Positions 1 through 8,445 of a DNA stretch of 48,272 nt are shown in pieces. Under the pieces are notes generated by a model. That model saw only the letters and a program-made list of their open reading frames with translations. It did no database searches and was not told the DNA's origin. Position 1 is the first letter of the stretch. Every line of letters starts with the position of its first letter. The position numbers and the translations under genes are program-made. This stretch comes from Bacteroidota bacterium (lineage in GTDB: Bacteria; Bacteroidota; Bacteroidia; Bacteroidales; JAAUTT01): assembly GCA_020048915.1 (NCBI GenBank), contig JAIFLU010000066.1:1-48272 (forward strand). Direction: 5' to 3'.

Positions 1-750
1 GAAGTCATTCTGGACATGATAAAAGAAGATGGGCATATAAAAGTTGCCAAACTTAGCAATCTGTTTAAAGTTACCGAAGTGACAATCAGGCAGGATCTTG
101 AAAAGCTTGAGAATGAAGGTTTTTTGATTAGGGAACATGGCGGCGCATACCTTAAAAATGTGGATCAACAAGTAAAAAGCATCAGGCTTCAAAACCAGAG
201 CAACCTGAACGAGAAAAAAGCTATTGCCCGGATTGCCATTACAATGATCGAAGATGGTGATACAATAATACTTGATTCCGGCTCAACAACTACAGAAATT
301 GCCAATCTTATTCATAACTTCAAGAACCTGACCGTAATTACCAATGCACTCAATATTGCCTTTATTCTTGGTGGTGAACCAGGCATAAACCTGATTGTAA
401 CCGGCGGAGAATTCAAAGCCCCTACACTTTCCCTTACCGGGCAAAAGGCTGCCGACTTTTTTCAGAACCTACATGTTGATAAGTTATTTTTGGCCACAGC
501 TGGTTTTACATTAAAATCAGGGTTAACTTATCCCAGTATAAGCGATATATGCGTAAAACGCGCCATGATTGAATCGGCCGATGAGGTTTATCTTGTTGCG
601 GATTCCTCAAAAATCGGAAAGAATTCGTTTGCAAGTCTAGGAGCTCTTTCCTTAATTGATTATCTTATTACCGATTCGAAAGTAAACGAAAGCGATCTTG
701 CCATATTTAAACAACACGATATTAAATTCCATATTGCTGAAATTGATTAG
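1..750 (+). CDS. DeoR-family transcriptional regulator, 5' end cut by window edge
   Basis: The frame is open from base 1, and the residues before the first Met (EVILD) already belong to the DeoR helix-turn-helix. The true start therefore lies upstream of the window. The N-terminal winged HTH includes a TIRQDLEKLE recognition helix and the REHGGA wing. A DeoRC sensor domain follows, with the IEDGDTIILDSGSTTTEIA phosphosugar-binding loop and a C-terminal VADSSKIGKNSF motif. Members of the family usually repress sugar-catabolic operons and are relieved by a phosphorylated sugar intermediate. The gene ends 83 bp before the promoter of the sugar operon on the same strand, so it is the obvious candidate regulator of that operon. 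The ligand is unknown; a product of the kinase at 8446-9921 would be a natural guess. Confidence 0.9.
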   Translation, partial: EVILDMIKEDGHIKVAKLSNLFKVTEVTIRQDLEKLENEGFLIREHGGAYLKNVDQQVKSIRLQNQSNLNEKKAIARIAITMIEDGDTIILDSGSTTTEIANLIHNFKNLTVITNALNIAFILGGEPGINLIVTGGEFKAPTLSLTGQKAADFFQNLHVDKLFLATAGFTLKSGLTYPSISDICVKRAMIESADEVYLVADSSKIGKNSFASLGALSLIDYLITDSKVNESDLAIFKQHDIKFHIAEID

Positions 751-796
751 AATGCTATTAAAATATATACTTTTCGGATTTGTAGCAAGCGTATAA

Positions 797-848
797 ATTT
801 ATCTTTTATTATTTTCTTTTATTTGCGAATAATTTGCATTTATCTTTT
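797..848 (+). promoter_or_regulatory. Pair of 11-bp direct repeats, candidate operator
   Basis: ATTTATCTTTT occurs at 797-807 and again, identically, at 838-848. The copies are 41 bp apart, about four helical turns. The second copy sits inside the 19-bp spacer of the promoter at 833-863. Direct repeats overlapping a promoter directly downstream of a DeoR gene fit an operator, but the region is AT-rich and the repeat could be chance. Confidence 0.4.
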
Positions 849-863
849 GATATATTATATTTG
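833..863 (+). promoter_or_regulatory. Bacteroidota-type sigma-ABfr promoter
   Basis: TTTG at 833-836 and TATATTTG at 856-863 (consensus TAnnTTTG) are separated by exactly 19 bp, matching the Bacteroidota -33/-7 consensus. Transcription would begin near 870, so the upstream in-frame Met at 823 cannot be the start of the next gene. This is the likely promoter of the operon that runs to about 13429. Confidence 0.7.
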
Positions 864-918
864 CCTTCGAATATTTTCAATGATAACAAAGTTCAGTCAA
901 AATAAAGGGAGTGGAATA

Positions 919-2451
919 ATGGAAAAAACTAGCAATGGCTTTGTTTTTATTGGCAAAAGAAATGACAACGCCAAACCCGCCAATAAAATCGTATTTATTT
1001 TGCTTTCATTGGCTGTAAGCTTTTTTATTTCTTGTAATAAGTCTCCTAAAGATGAAAAATACAGGGTAGTCATCTTAACCGATATGACTCATGACGATGG
1101 TAATTCTTTGATCAGGTTTCTTCATTACGCCCCTTGGTTCGATACAGAAGCCATAATAGTAACCAATCAATTACCTGATTTTAACCATACCGATACTGGT
1201 CCTTGGGATAAAGCAATGGGGATTTTGAATGCTTACAAGGAGGATTTGCCTCAACTTAGAAAGCATGACAGCCGATTTCCCGGTTATGAAGAAATTTTGA
1301 GCAAAACAAAACTGGGACGTGGTGCCCTTCCGATTATCTGGTTAACAAACAACCTCAAATTCTCGGGACAAATTGGAAGCAGATATTTGGAGAGCGCATG
1401 GGATTCAATTAATTTTCATGATTGGATTGGCGAAGGATTGAACCCAAACGGGGAATCGAAGGATTCCGAGGGCAGTGAGTTTCTGCAACAAGTATTCGAT
1501 AAAAATGATGAGCGTCCAATTTATGTTCAGGCATGGGGAGGGCCAATCACACTTGTTCAGGCATTATTCCGCTACAAGCAGCGCAAAGGAGATGAAAAGC
1601 TAAAAAAAATACTCTCCAAATTACATGTATATGGTATTCTTTTTCAGGATATAACATTTGAATATTTTATCGATTTCGAAAAAGTGAAAAATAAATCGTG
1701 TGGAGGTTTTGATTCAGCAATCCCCACCTTTAAAGGCGAACGGGCAGAACTAGGTCAGTTGCTTTTTGACCCTGGTCATTTTTGGCAATACTGCTGCAGT
1801 TCCGACTCAAGCTGGGTACGGCCCATCTATTCAAAAGAGGTTAAAGGTCACGGTGCAATGTCGGAGCTTTTTGATGATTATGGCGAAGGTGATACTCCTT
1901 CATTCCTTTATTTAATAAGTGCAAAACTTGGATTAAACGATCCGCTCGACCCTACACAAGGAAGTTGGGGTAACCGGTTTTCTCAAATGGGAGAATCGTT
2001 CCCCAAAGGTTATTATCACACTTGCAACCACGATGCAAGTGAACTAACCCGATGGAATAGCGTAGCTAAAAGCAGCTTTCAAAACAGGCTTTTATGGTCG
2101 GTGAAAAATCCTGGAGAAGTTAACCACGAGCCTGTTGCAGTTGTTAATGGAGACAATAGCAATAAAATTGTCACCTTGTATGTAAACCCCGGTAAATCAA
2201 TAACGATTGATGCAACCAATTCAACCGATCCCGACAGGGATGGCCTGACATTTAAATGGTTCCGATATGATGAAGCTGATACCTATGATGGTTCATTCGG
2301 AATAACAGATCCGACGAATCCTATTCAAAAAGTAGTAGCCCCTTCAGATTTGAACGACAAAAACATACATATTGTGTTGCAGGTAAGCGACAATAGAACT
2401 CCCGGACTAGTTGTATATCGAAGGATGATCATCAAAGCAGTAAACAACTAA
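919..2451 (+). CDS. Secreted DUF1593 / Sde182-like lipoprotein (nucleoside-hydrolase-like fold)
   Basis: The frame is open from 823, but I choose the ATG at 919 because the promoter overlaps the first codons and an AAAGGGAGTGG stretch precedes this ATG. The product begins with a long n-region, then a hydrophobic stretch ending in FFISC, a lipobox, so it should be an envelope lipoprotein. The DUF1593 domain follows, with RVVILTDMTHDDGNS; its Asp cluster resembles the metal site of nucleoside hydrolases. The last ~100 residues form the Sde182 C-terminal Ig-like domain (DATNSTDPDRDGLTFKW). Sde182 was first described as a cellulose-binding protein, but the reaction of this family is not clear to me. 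It is the first gene of the operon, 25 bp before the sugar porter, and is paralogous to the gene at 5515-6916. Confidence 0.85.
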   Translation: MEKTSNGFVFIGKRNDNAKPANKIVFILLSLAVSFFISCNKSPKDEKYRVVILTDMTHDDGNSLIRFLHYAPWFDTEAIIVTNQLPDFNHTDTGPWDKAMGILNAYKEDLPQLRKHDSRFPGYEEILSKTKLGRGALPIIWLTNNLKFSGQIGSRYLESAWDSINFHDWIGEGLNPNGESKDSEGSEFLQQVFDKNDERPIYVQAWGGPITLVQALFRYKQRKGDEKLKKILSKLHVYGILFQDITFEYFIDFEKVKNKSCGGFDSAIPTFKGERAELGQLLFDPGHFWQYCCSSDSSWVRPIYSKEVKGHGAMSELFDDYGEGDTPSFLYLISAKLGLNDPLDPTQGSWGNRFSQMGESFPKGYYHTCNHDASELTRWNSVAKSSFQNRLLWSVKNPGEVNHEPVAVVNGDNSNKIVTLYVNPGKSITIDATNSTDPDRDGLTFKWFRYDEADTYDGSFGITDPTNPIQKVVAPSDLNDKNIHIVLQVSDNRTPGLVVYRRMIIKAVNN

Positions 2452-2476
2452 ATAACAATCACTAAACCTAAATTTT

Positions 2477-3493
2477 ATGATACTTGTTGAACATTATTTT
2501 CTGGCAGTGATCTTTTTCATCCTCACCATGATATGTTGGGGATCGTGGGCCAACACCCAAAAGCTGGCCGCCAAAACATGGCGTTTCGAACTTTTTTATT
2601 GGGACATGGTAATCGGGCTGTTACTGTTTGCAACAATAGCTGCCTTTACTTTAGGGTCGTTAGGTACAGAAGGGCGCACATTCCCCGAAGATCTGAAACA
2701 AGCAAGTATGGCCAGCATGGGTTCTGCAATTCTTGGCGGTGTGGTCTGGAACCTGGGCAACCTGCTTCTGGTTGCAGCAATTGCAGTTGCCGGAATGTCG
2801 GTTGGTTTTCCCATTGGTGGTGGTATAGCATGGCTGTTGGGGATAATGGTAAATTTCTTTTTGGTTTACTTCAGAACAGGCAGTTCTCCTGATAATAATC
2901 TACTGTTGTTTTCGGGGGTGGCAGTTATTGGTATTGCGATATATATGAGTATGTTATCGTATAAAAAACTTACATCGGGAACAGAAAAAACAACGGTAAA
3001 AGGGGTTGTACTTTCCATAGGAGCCGGTTTATTGATTGCTTTCTTTTATGGATTGGTAATCAATTCGCTGGATCCTGTTTATGTTGAAGGAGGAGGAGGT
3101 AACCTGACCCCGTATTCCGGTGCATTCTTTTTTGCCGTAGGGGCATTCGGGAGTACCTTTTTGTTTAATCCTATTTTCATGGCTTTCCCAGTTGAGGGGA
3201 AACCGGTTAAAATTAGTGAATATTTTCAAGGGTCACTTTCAACACACTTTATTGGGGTATTAGGGGGATCGGTCTGGATGCTGGGCATGGTGGTCAGCTT
3301 TATGTCAGTTGGAGCTGCCGGGCCTGCTATTTCCTATGCACTTAGCAATGCTGCCCCTGTAATTGCCATTCTATGGGGTGTATTTGTATGGAAAGAATTT
3401 AAGGGAGCGCCTAAAGGTACAAACGCTATTTTATTGATCATGTTTATTTTATACCTGATCGGGTTATTGTTGATTACATTGGCAAAAGCATAA
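2477..3493 (+). CDS. GRP/RhaT-like sugar porter, about 10 transmembrane helices
   Basis: The 338-residue protein is almost entirely hydrophobic, with about ten predicted membrane spans. It has the family-like CWGSWANTQKLAAKTWRFELFYWD motif region near the N-terminus and a glycine-rich SVGFPIGGGIAWLLG segment in the fourth span. It resembles the glucose/ribose porter and rhamnose-proton symporter branch of the drug/metabolite transporter superfamily. It most likely brings the sugar released by the neighbouring secreted hydrolases across the inner membrane. The next gene, the transketolase N-subunit, starts 10 bp later, so the two are co-transcribed. The substrate cannot be read from the sequence. 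Confidence 0.8.
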   Translation: MILVEHYFLAVIFFILTMICWGSWANTQKLAAKTWRFELFYWDMVIGLLLFATIAAFTLGSLGTEGRTFPEDLKQASMASMGSAILGGVVWNLGNLLLVAAIAVAGMSVGFPIGGGIAWLLGIMVNFFLVYFRTGSSPDNNLLLFSGVAVIGIAIYMSMLSYKKLTSGTEKTTVKGVVLSIGAGLLIAFFYGLVINSLDPVYVEGGGGNLTPYSGAFFFAVGAFGSTFLFNPIFMAFPVEGKPVKISEYFQGSLSTHFIGVLGGSVWMLGMVVSFMSVGAAGPAISYALSNAAPVIAILWGVFVWKEFKGAPKGTNAILLIMFILYLIGLLLITLAKA

Positions 3494-3503
3494 TTTATTT
3501 TAA

Positions 3504-4328
3504 ATGTTACATCAGGAAATTTTAACCGGGGAGCTTCTTAATCAAAAAGCAACACACGTTAGGAAGCGAATACTCGAAATTATTTACAGGGCCAAAGGTG
3601 GCCATACAGGAGGGGCACTTTCATCGGTCGATATATTAACCAGTCTGTATTTTTCAATTTTAAAGGTCGATCCTGCACAACCGAGGCTTAAAAACCGGGA
3701 TCGTTTTATATTAAGCAAAGGGCATTCGGTTGAAGCATTGTATTGTATACTGGCCGAAGCCGGTTTTATTCCGGATGAATTGCTGGACAGTTACGGAAAA
3801 TTAAATTCGATACTGGCCGGACATCCTACCATAAAAGTTCCTGGTATTGAGTTCTGCAGTGGTGCTTTGGGGCATGGTTTATCGGTGGGAGTCGGAATGG
3901 CTTTGGCCGCTAAAATGGAGAATGAAGGAAGCCGGGTATATGTTTTGATGGGCGATGGTGAGCAGGGAGAAGGATCGATTTACGAGGCGGCCATGTCGGC
4001 AAGTCACTATAAACTCGATAACCTGATTGCCATAATCGATCGCAACAAACTTCAAATAAGCGGAAATACCGAAGATGTTATGGCTATTGATCCAATCAAG
4101 GAACGTTGGGAAAGCCTAGGATGGAAAGCATTGGAATGTGACGGGCACAATATGGGGCAATTGAATAGCATTTTTCAATCAATTCCAATACAGGTGGGGA
4201 AGCCCCATCTGGTGATTGCCCATACGATAAAAGGCAAAGGTGTTTCGTTTATGGAAAATCAGGCCAAATGGCATCATGGAGTGCCAAATGCCGAACAATT
4301 TGCCTGGGCAATAAAGGAATTAGAATAA
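3504..4328 (+). CDS. Transketolase N-terminal (TPP-binding) subunit
   Basis: At 274 residues this is the stand-alone N-terminal half of a split transketolase. Visible motifs are GGHTGG at about 32, SKGHS at about 71, GALGHGLSVGVG at about 120, and the thiamine-pyrophosphate signature GDGEQGEG at 150-157 with the paired Asn at 181 (DRNKLQ). The enzyme moves two-carbon ketol units between sugar phosphates. Split transketolases occur both in general metabolism and as dedicated enzymes of sugar pathways, including D-apulose-4-phosphate transketolase. The C-terminal half is at 4557-5522, with a 180-bp repeat between. Placement inside a hydrolase, porter, kinase and isomerase operon favours a specialised role, though a housekeeping duplicate is possible. 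Confidence 0.93.
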   Translation: MLHQEILTGELLNQKATHVRKRILEIIYRAKGGHTGGALSSVDILTSLYFSILKVDPAQPRLKNRDRFILSKGHSVEALYCILAEAGFIPDELLDSYGKLNSILAGHPTIKVPGIEFCSGALGHGLSVGVGMALAAKMENEGSRVYVLMGDGEQGEGSIYEAAMSASHYKLDNLIAIIDRNKLQISGNTEDVMAIDPIKERWESLGWKALECDGHNMGQLNSIFQSIPIQVGKPHLVIAHTIKGKGVSFMENQAKWHHGVPNAEQFAWAIKELE

Positions 4329-4508
4329 TTGAATTAGGCTAATTAATAATAATGATACCGGAGGTATCATATGTTTATAGAAATATGGAGATGTTTTTTT
4401 GGTGCGCCCCAGCCGGGGTCGAATATTTCCATCTCTTAATAAGCTATAAACATATAAACCCTCTGGGTTTATCGGGGAACATTTCTATTCATTATGTGCC
4501 TAATTCAA
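4329..4508 (+). repeat. 180-bp palindromic repeat element with 11-bp terminal inverted repeats
   Basis: The element starts one base after the transketolase N-subunit stop codon. Its ends are perfect inverted repeats: TTGAATTAGGC (4329-4339) and GCCTAATTCAA (4498-4508). Inside are nested inverted repeats ATATGTTTATAG (4369-4380) and CTATAAACATAT (4444-4455), and GAGATG (4388-4393) with CATCTC (4430-4435). Small hairpins are GATACC-GGA-GGTATC (4354-4368), CCCC-AGCC-GGGG (4407-4418) and TAAACCC-TCT-GGGTTTA (4455-4471). TAA flanks both ends and could be a short target duplication. It carries no open frame and looks like a REP- or MITE-like element that transcribes into a cruciform RNA. It could lower expression of the second subunit. 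Confidence 0.8.
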
Positions 4509-4556
4509 TAAAATAAATAACTGAGCAACTTTCACTTTTTATATCAGACCTATAAT

Positions 4557-5522
4557 ATGAGTCATACGGATAATGAATCAAAACCTTGCAGAAAGGCCTT
4601 TACTACCATATTACTGGAATTGGCGAGGAATGATAACAACATAATAGTGGTCACTTCCGATGCAAGGGGGTCAGTTACGCTTGATCAGTTTGCTAAAGAA
4701 TTGCCCAAACAGTTTATTGAAGTTGGTATTGCTGAACAAAATGCAATTGGTGTAGCGGCCGGATTAGCCTCATTCGGGAAAAAAACTTTTGTATGCGGTC
4801 CGGCATGTTTCTATTCTGCCCGCAGTCTGGAGCAAATTAAAGTTGATGTTGCCTACTCAAACAACCCTGTTAAAATAATTGGGGTAAGCGGTGGAGTTAG
4901 TTATGGCGCTTTGGGCAGCACTCATCATAGCTTGCACGATATTGCGGTTATGCGTACTTTTCCGGGATTACACATTGTTTTCCCGTGCGATGTGGTGCAA
5001 ACCATTGAACTCACTCGCCAATTGGTTGATTACCCTCACCCTGTTTATGTTCGGATGGGCCGTGGGGCTGTTCCCGATGTTTATTCAAACAATTCCATTC
5101 CATTCGAAATAGGAAGATCAATCACCCTATTAAATGGAAATGATATCACGATTATTGGTACCGGAGAAACTGTTTTTCATTGCCTTGAAGCCGGAAAAAT
5201 ATTAAAAGAAAAAGGAATTAACGCCCGGGTTATCGATATGCACACCTTAAAACCACTCGACCTTGAAGCTGTTGAAAAAGCTGCACTTGAAACAGGTAAG
5301 ATTATTACAGTAGAAGAGCACAGCATTTATGGTGGATTAGGTGCATCGGTGGCTGAAGTTGTTTCTCAGAGCAATCCTGTACCGGTCAAAATAATAGGAA
5401 TCCCCGACGAAAATGCGATAAACGGAACTTCTCAGGAACTTTTTGAATATTACGGAATAAGTAAAGAAAATATAGCAAAAGAAGCCATTTTACTAATCGA
5501 AAAATTTACTTGCCATGCTTAG
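4557..5522 (+). CDS. Transketolase C-terminal (pyrimidine-binding) subunit
   Basis: At 321 residues this is the partner of the subunit at 3504-4328. It has the transketolase pyrimidine-binding domain with the catalytic Glu in VGIAEQN (Glu60), the SGGVSYGALGSTHHSLHD loop and the FPCD motif. A C-terminal transketolase domain follows, with VEEHSIYGGLGA. Together the two genes make one active site at the subunit interface. The end of the gene overlaps the start of the next by 8 bp, typical of translational coupling. The 228-bp gap to the first subunit is unusual, because split transketolase genes normally lie only a few bases apart; the gap is almost entirely the inserted palindromic element. Confidence 0.93.
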   Translation: MSHTDNESKPCRKAFTTILLELARNDNNIIVVTSDARGSVTLDQFAKELPKQFIEVGIAEQNAIGVAAGLASFGKKTFVCGPACFYSARSLEQIKVDVAYSNNPVKIIGVSGGVSYGALGSTHHSLHDIAVMRTFPGLHIVFPCDVVQTIELTRQLVDYPHPVYVRMGRGAVPDVYSNNSIPFEIGRSITLLNGNDITIIGTGETVFHCLEAGKILKEKGINARVIDMHTLKPLDLEAVEKAALETGKIITVEEHSIYGGLGASVAEVVSQSNPVPVKIIGIPDENAINGTSQELFEYYGISKENIAKEAILLIEKFTCHA

Positions 5523-6916
5523 ATTAATCCTAATTGTTAGCTTATTAACTGTCTCTCTTTTATCATTTTCGGCTACAAACGAAAAACCCAGGGTTATTGT
5601 GCTAACGGATATTGAAAATGAGCCCGATGATGCCATGTCGCTGGTTAGATACCTCGTGTACTCCAACCAGTTCGATACCGAAGGTATTGTTGCAACAACC
5701 TCGTGCTGGCAACGCAATAAAATTGCCGATTGGCGGATTTATGAGATTTTGAAAGCCTATGCTGAAGTACAACCCAATTTATTGAAACACGAACCAGGCT
5801 TCCCAACTGCTGAACATCTTCATTCCCTGGTAAAGCGAGGCTACCCTGATTTTGGTATGAATGCAGTGGGAGAGGGAAAGGATAGCGAAGGTTCCGATTG
5901 GATTATCAAGGTTTTGGAAAAGAATGATGACCGCCCGGTTTGGGTGTTAGTATGGGGTGGGGCAAACACTCTGGCACAGGCATTATGGAAGCTATATCTC
6001 ACCAAACCTGAAAAGGAATTTCTCAACTTAATAAAGAAACTGAGGGTTTATACCATATCCGATCAGGATAACACCGGCCCATGGATGCGCCGCATGTTTC
6101 CCGGCCTGTTTTATATTGTCAGTCCCGGATTTCAGGAGAATAATGAAATAGGATATCAGTATGGAACCTGGACAGGAATAAGCGGTGAACGTTGGTATAA
6201 ATACAAGACAGGAGCAGATGCTTCGATTGTTGATAACCCATGGGTGAAAGCCAACATCCAGAACAAAGGCCCTTTGGGTGCCGAGTACCCTGACATTGCC
6301 TATATTATGGAAGGAGATTCTCCTTCGTTTTTATATCTTATAAATAACGGACTTGGTGTATCTGAACGTCCCGACTATGGTTCCTGGGGAGGACGGTACG
6401 AACTTTACACACCTCCTTTCAAAAAATGGCACCACGAACCTGAAACCCGGCCAATCTGGACCAACACTCAGGATATGGTCTGGGCAAAAGGGGTATGTTA
6501 TATCTCCGATCAGGCTACAATTTGGCGATGGAGAAATGCCTTTCAGAATGATTTTTCTTCGCGCATGGATTGGACCATAAAGAAATACAATGAAGCAAAT
6601 CATCCTCCGTTAGCTAAACTAGCCCACAATAACGAAATAACCGTTAAGAGCGGGGAAAAAGTAACCCTCAATGCAAGCTCTACCAGCGACCCTGATGGCA
6701 ATCAATTGATGTACAACTGGTATCTCTATTATGAGCCGGGGGCATATTTACTTTTTACCGACTATCAATCGAATAAAAATTATCAGCTTGATATTACCGG
6801 TAACCGCTCCAAAGGTGGAAAAGCCTCAGGATATGCACATTATTTTAGAAGTTACCGATAATGGCAAGCCTTCGTTAACACGCTATCAGAGAGTTGTAGT
6901 GAATATTTTACCCTAA
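5515..6916 (+). CDS. Secreted DUF1593 / Sde182-like protein, frameshifted near its 3' end
   Basis: The first frame runs 5515-6861. It has a Sec signal peptide (LLTVSLLSFSA), a DUF1593 domain opening with RVIVLTDIENEPDDAMS (the Asp-rich nucleoside-hydrolase-like motif) and the GEGKDSEGSDWI segment. The Ig-like Sde182 C-terminal domain begins well (LNASSTSDPDGNQLMYNWY) but loses family sequence near 6740-6810. The missing end, TAPKVEKPQDMHIILEVTD to RVVVNILP, is intact in the next frame (+1) and stops at 6916. A single small indel in that interval explains this; the G5 run at 6736-6740 is one candidate. It overlaps the transketolase gene by 8 bp and is a paralogue of the gene at 919-2451. Only about 35 C-terminal residues are affected, so the catalytic domain may still work. 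Confidence 0.82.
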
Positions 6917-6929
6917 AAATATCATAACT

Positions 6930-8441
6930 ATGAAACTTCTAATTATTCTATTTTTATGTTGTCCTTTTCTTTTGGCTGCGCAAACGTGCGAAAAATGGAA
7001 AGTGTTTGAAATTACCCTTAAAGGCGATAAAACCGAAAATCCTTTTTTTGACGTAAATTTAAGCGCCCGTTTTTCTTTGGGCAATGAAGTTAAAACCGTA
7101 TCGGGATTTTATGATGGTGACGGAGTTTTTAAAATCCGCTTTTCACCCAATATCGAAGGGAATTGGGAATATGTTACCCAAAGTAACCAAAAGAAATTGA
7201 ATGGAAAGAAAGGCAGGTTTTTGTGTATTCAGCCTTCACCCGGAAACTATGGCCCCGTTGTGGTAAGGGATACTTTCCATTTTGCCTATGCTGATGGAAA
7301 ACCACACTATTCATTTGGTACCACTTGTTATGCCTGGGTACATCAGGGAGATTCGCTTGCCGAAATAACGCTTAAAACGCTCTCGAATGGATACTTCAAC
7401 AAAATGCGAATGTGCATTTTCCCAAAAAGTTACGACTGGAACAAAAACGAACCATTGCTTTATCCTTTTGAAGGAAAACCTTTAACAGAATGGGACTACA
7501 CGCGTTTTAACCCTGCTTATTTCCGAAATATCGAAAAGCGGATTGCCCAGTTAGATTCATTGGGCATTGAAGCCGATCTGATTGTATTTCATCCATACGA
7601 TCGGTGGGGGTTTAGTAAAATGGACAGGAAAACCGATGATTTGTACATAAGTTATATCATTTCCCGGTTTGCAGCTTACAAAAATGTTTGGTGGAGCATG
7701 GCTAACGAATATGATTTTATGAAGGAAAAGAAAACGGACGATTGGAACCACTTTATAAAAATGTTTGCTGATAACGATCCATATAACCGTTTAAGAGGTA
7801 TTCACAATGGTAGTGTTTGGTACGATCATACCAATCCGCTGATTACACACGCCAGCATTCAAAATGAAGATACTCATAGAGCTAAAGAGTTAAGAGTCAA
7901 ATATAAAAAACCTGTCATATTTGACGAATGCCGGTACGAAGGTAATATTCCATGGTCCTGGGGAAACCTTACCCCGGAAGAAATGGTCAATAAATTTTGG
8001 CGTGGGGTAACCAACGGAGGTTATGTTGGACATGGCGATACTTATGTGACCGAACAGCCGCTTCAATGGCCTAATAATTCTTCTGACGAGCTTTGGTGGT
8101 CAAAAGGTGGTGTGATGAAAGGCAAAAGTCAGGATCGGATAAAATTTCTGAGACAAATTATAGAATCTGCACAAGGTTCTTTAAGTCCGTCAAAAATCTT
8201 TGAATGGTGGATGCCCTATTCTGCTGTCAGTTATAAAAATGAGTATTTCCTAATTTATTACAATTTAGACCAACCCCGGAGTCAGGTTGTGAATTTACCC
8301 GGAAATTCTATTTACAGTATTGAAATAATCGATGCATGGAACATGACCATTACCCCTGTTGAAGGTGAGTTTAGCGGGAAATCATTAGTGGAGCTTCCTC
8401 AAAAGCCTTTTACAGCATTACGAATAACAAAAACCCGTTAA
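6930..8441 (+). CDS. Secreted DUF5060-DUF4038-DUF5605 glycoside hydrolase
   Basis: A Sec signal peptide (LLIILFLCCPFLLAAQ) precedes an N-terminal DUF5060 beta-sandwich (residues about 22-100, ending in NIEGNWEYVTQ). A DUF4038 TIM barrel (about 110-380) and a C-terminal DUF5605 beta-domain follow. Likely acid/base and nucleophile are Glu260 in WWSMANEYD and Glu333 in VIFDECRYEGN, placed as in clan GH-A barrels. DUF4038 proteins include GH140 apiosidases and related enzymes, so release of a sugar from plant-type glycans outside the inner membrane is the likely role. It starts 13 bp after the DUF1593 gene and ends 4 bp before the kinase, inside the operon. The exact linkage cleaved is unknown. 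Confidence 0.85.
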   Translation: MKLLIILFLCCPFLLAAQTCEKWKVFEITLKGDKTENPFFDVNLSARFSLGNEVKTVSGFYDGDGVFKIRFSPNIEGNWEYVTQSNQKKLNGKKGRFLCIQPSPGNYGPVVVRDTFHFAYADGKPHYSFGTTCYAWVHQGDSLAEITLKTLSNGYFNKMRMCIFPKSYDWNKNEPLLYPFEGKPLTEWDYTRFNPAYFRNIEKRIAQLDSLGIEADLIVFHPYDRWGFSKMDRKTDDLYISYIISRFAAYKNVWWSMANEYDFMKEKKTDDWNHFIKMFADNDPYNRLRGIHNGSVWYDHTNPLITHASIQNEDTHRAKELRVKYKKPVIFDECRYEGNIPWSWGNLTPEEMVNKFWRGVTNGGYVGHGDTYVTEQPLQWPNNSSDELWWSKGGVMKGKSQDRIKFLRQIIESAQGSLSPSKIFEWWMPYSAVSYKNEYFLIYYNLDQPRSQVVNLPGNSIYSIEIIDAWNMTITPVEGEFSGKSLVELPQKPFTALRITKTR

Positions 8442-8445
8442 TCTC

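Noticed and set aside
823-918. Upstream in-frame start at 823 for the first DUF1593 gene
   Set aside because: The promoter elements (833-863) lie inside it, so no transcript could include that start. The ATG at 919 leaves a good lipoprotein signal.
2533-2892. 119-residue frame overlapping the sugar porter, and similar overlapping frames elsewhere
   Set aside because: Each lies inside a longer gene with clear family motifs and has composition expected from an off-frame reading.
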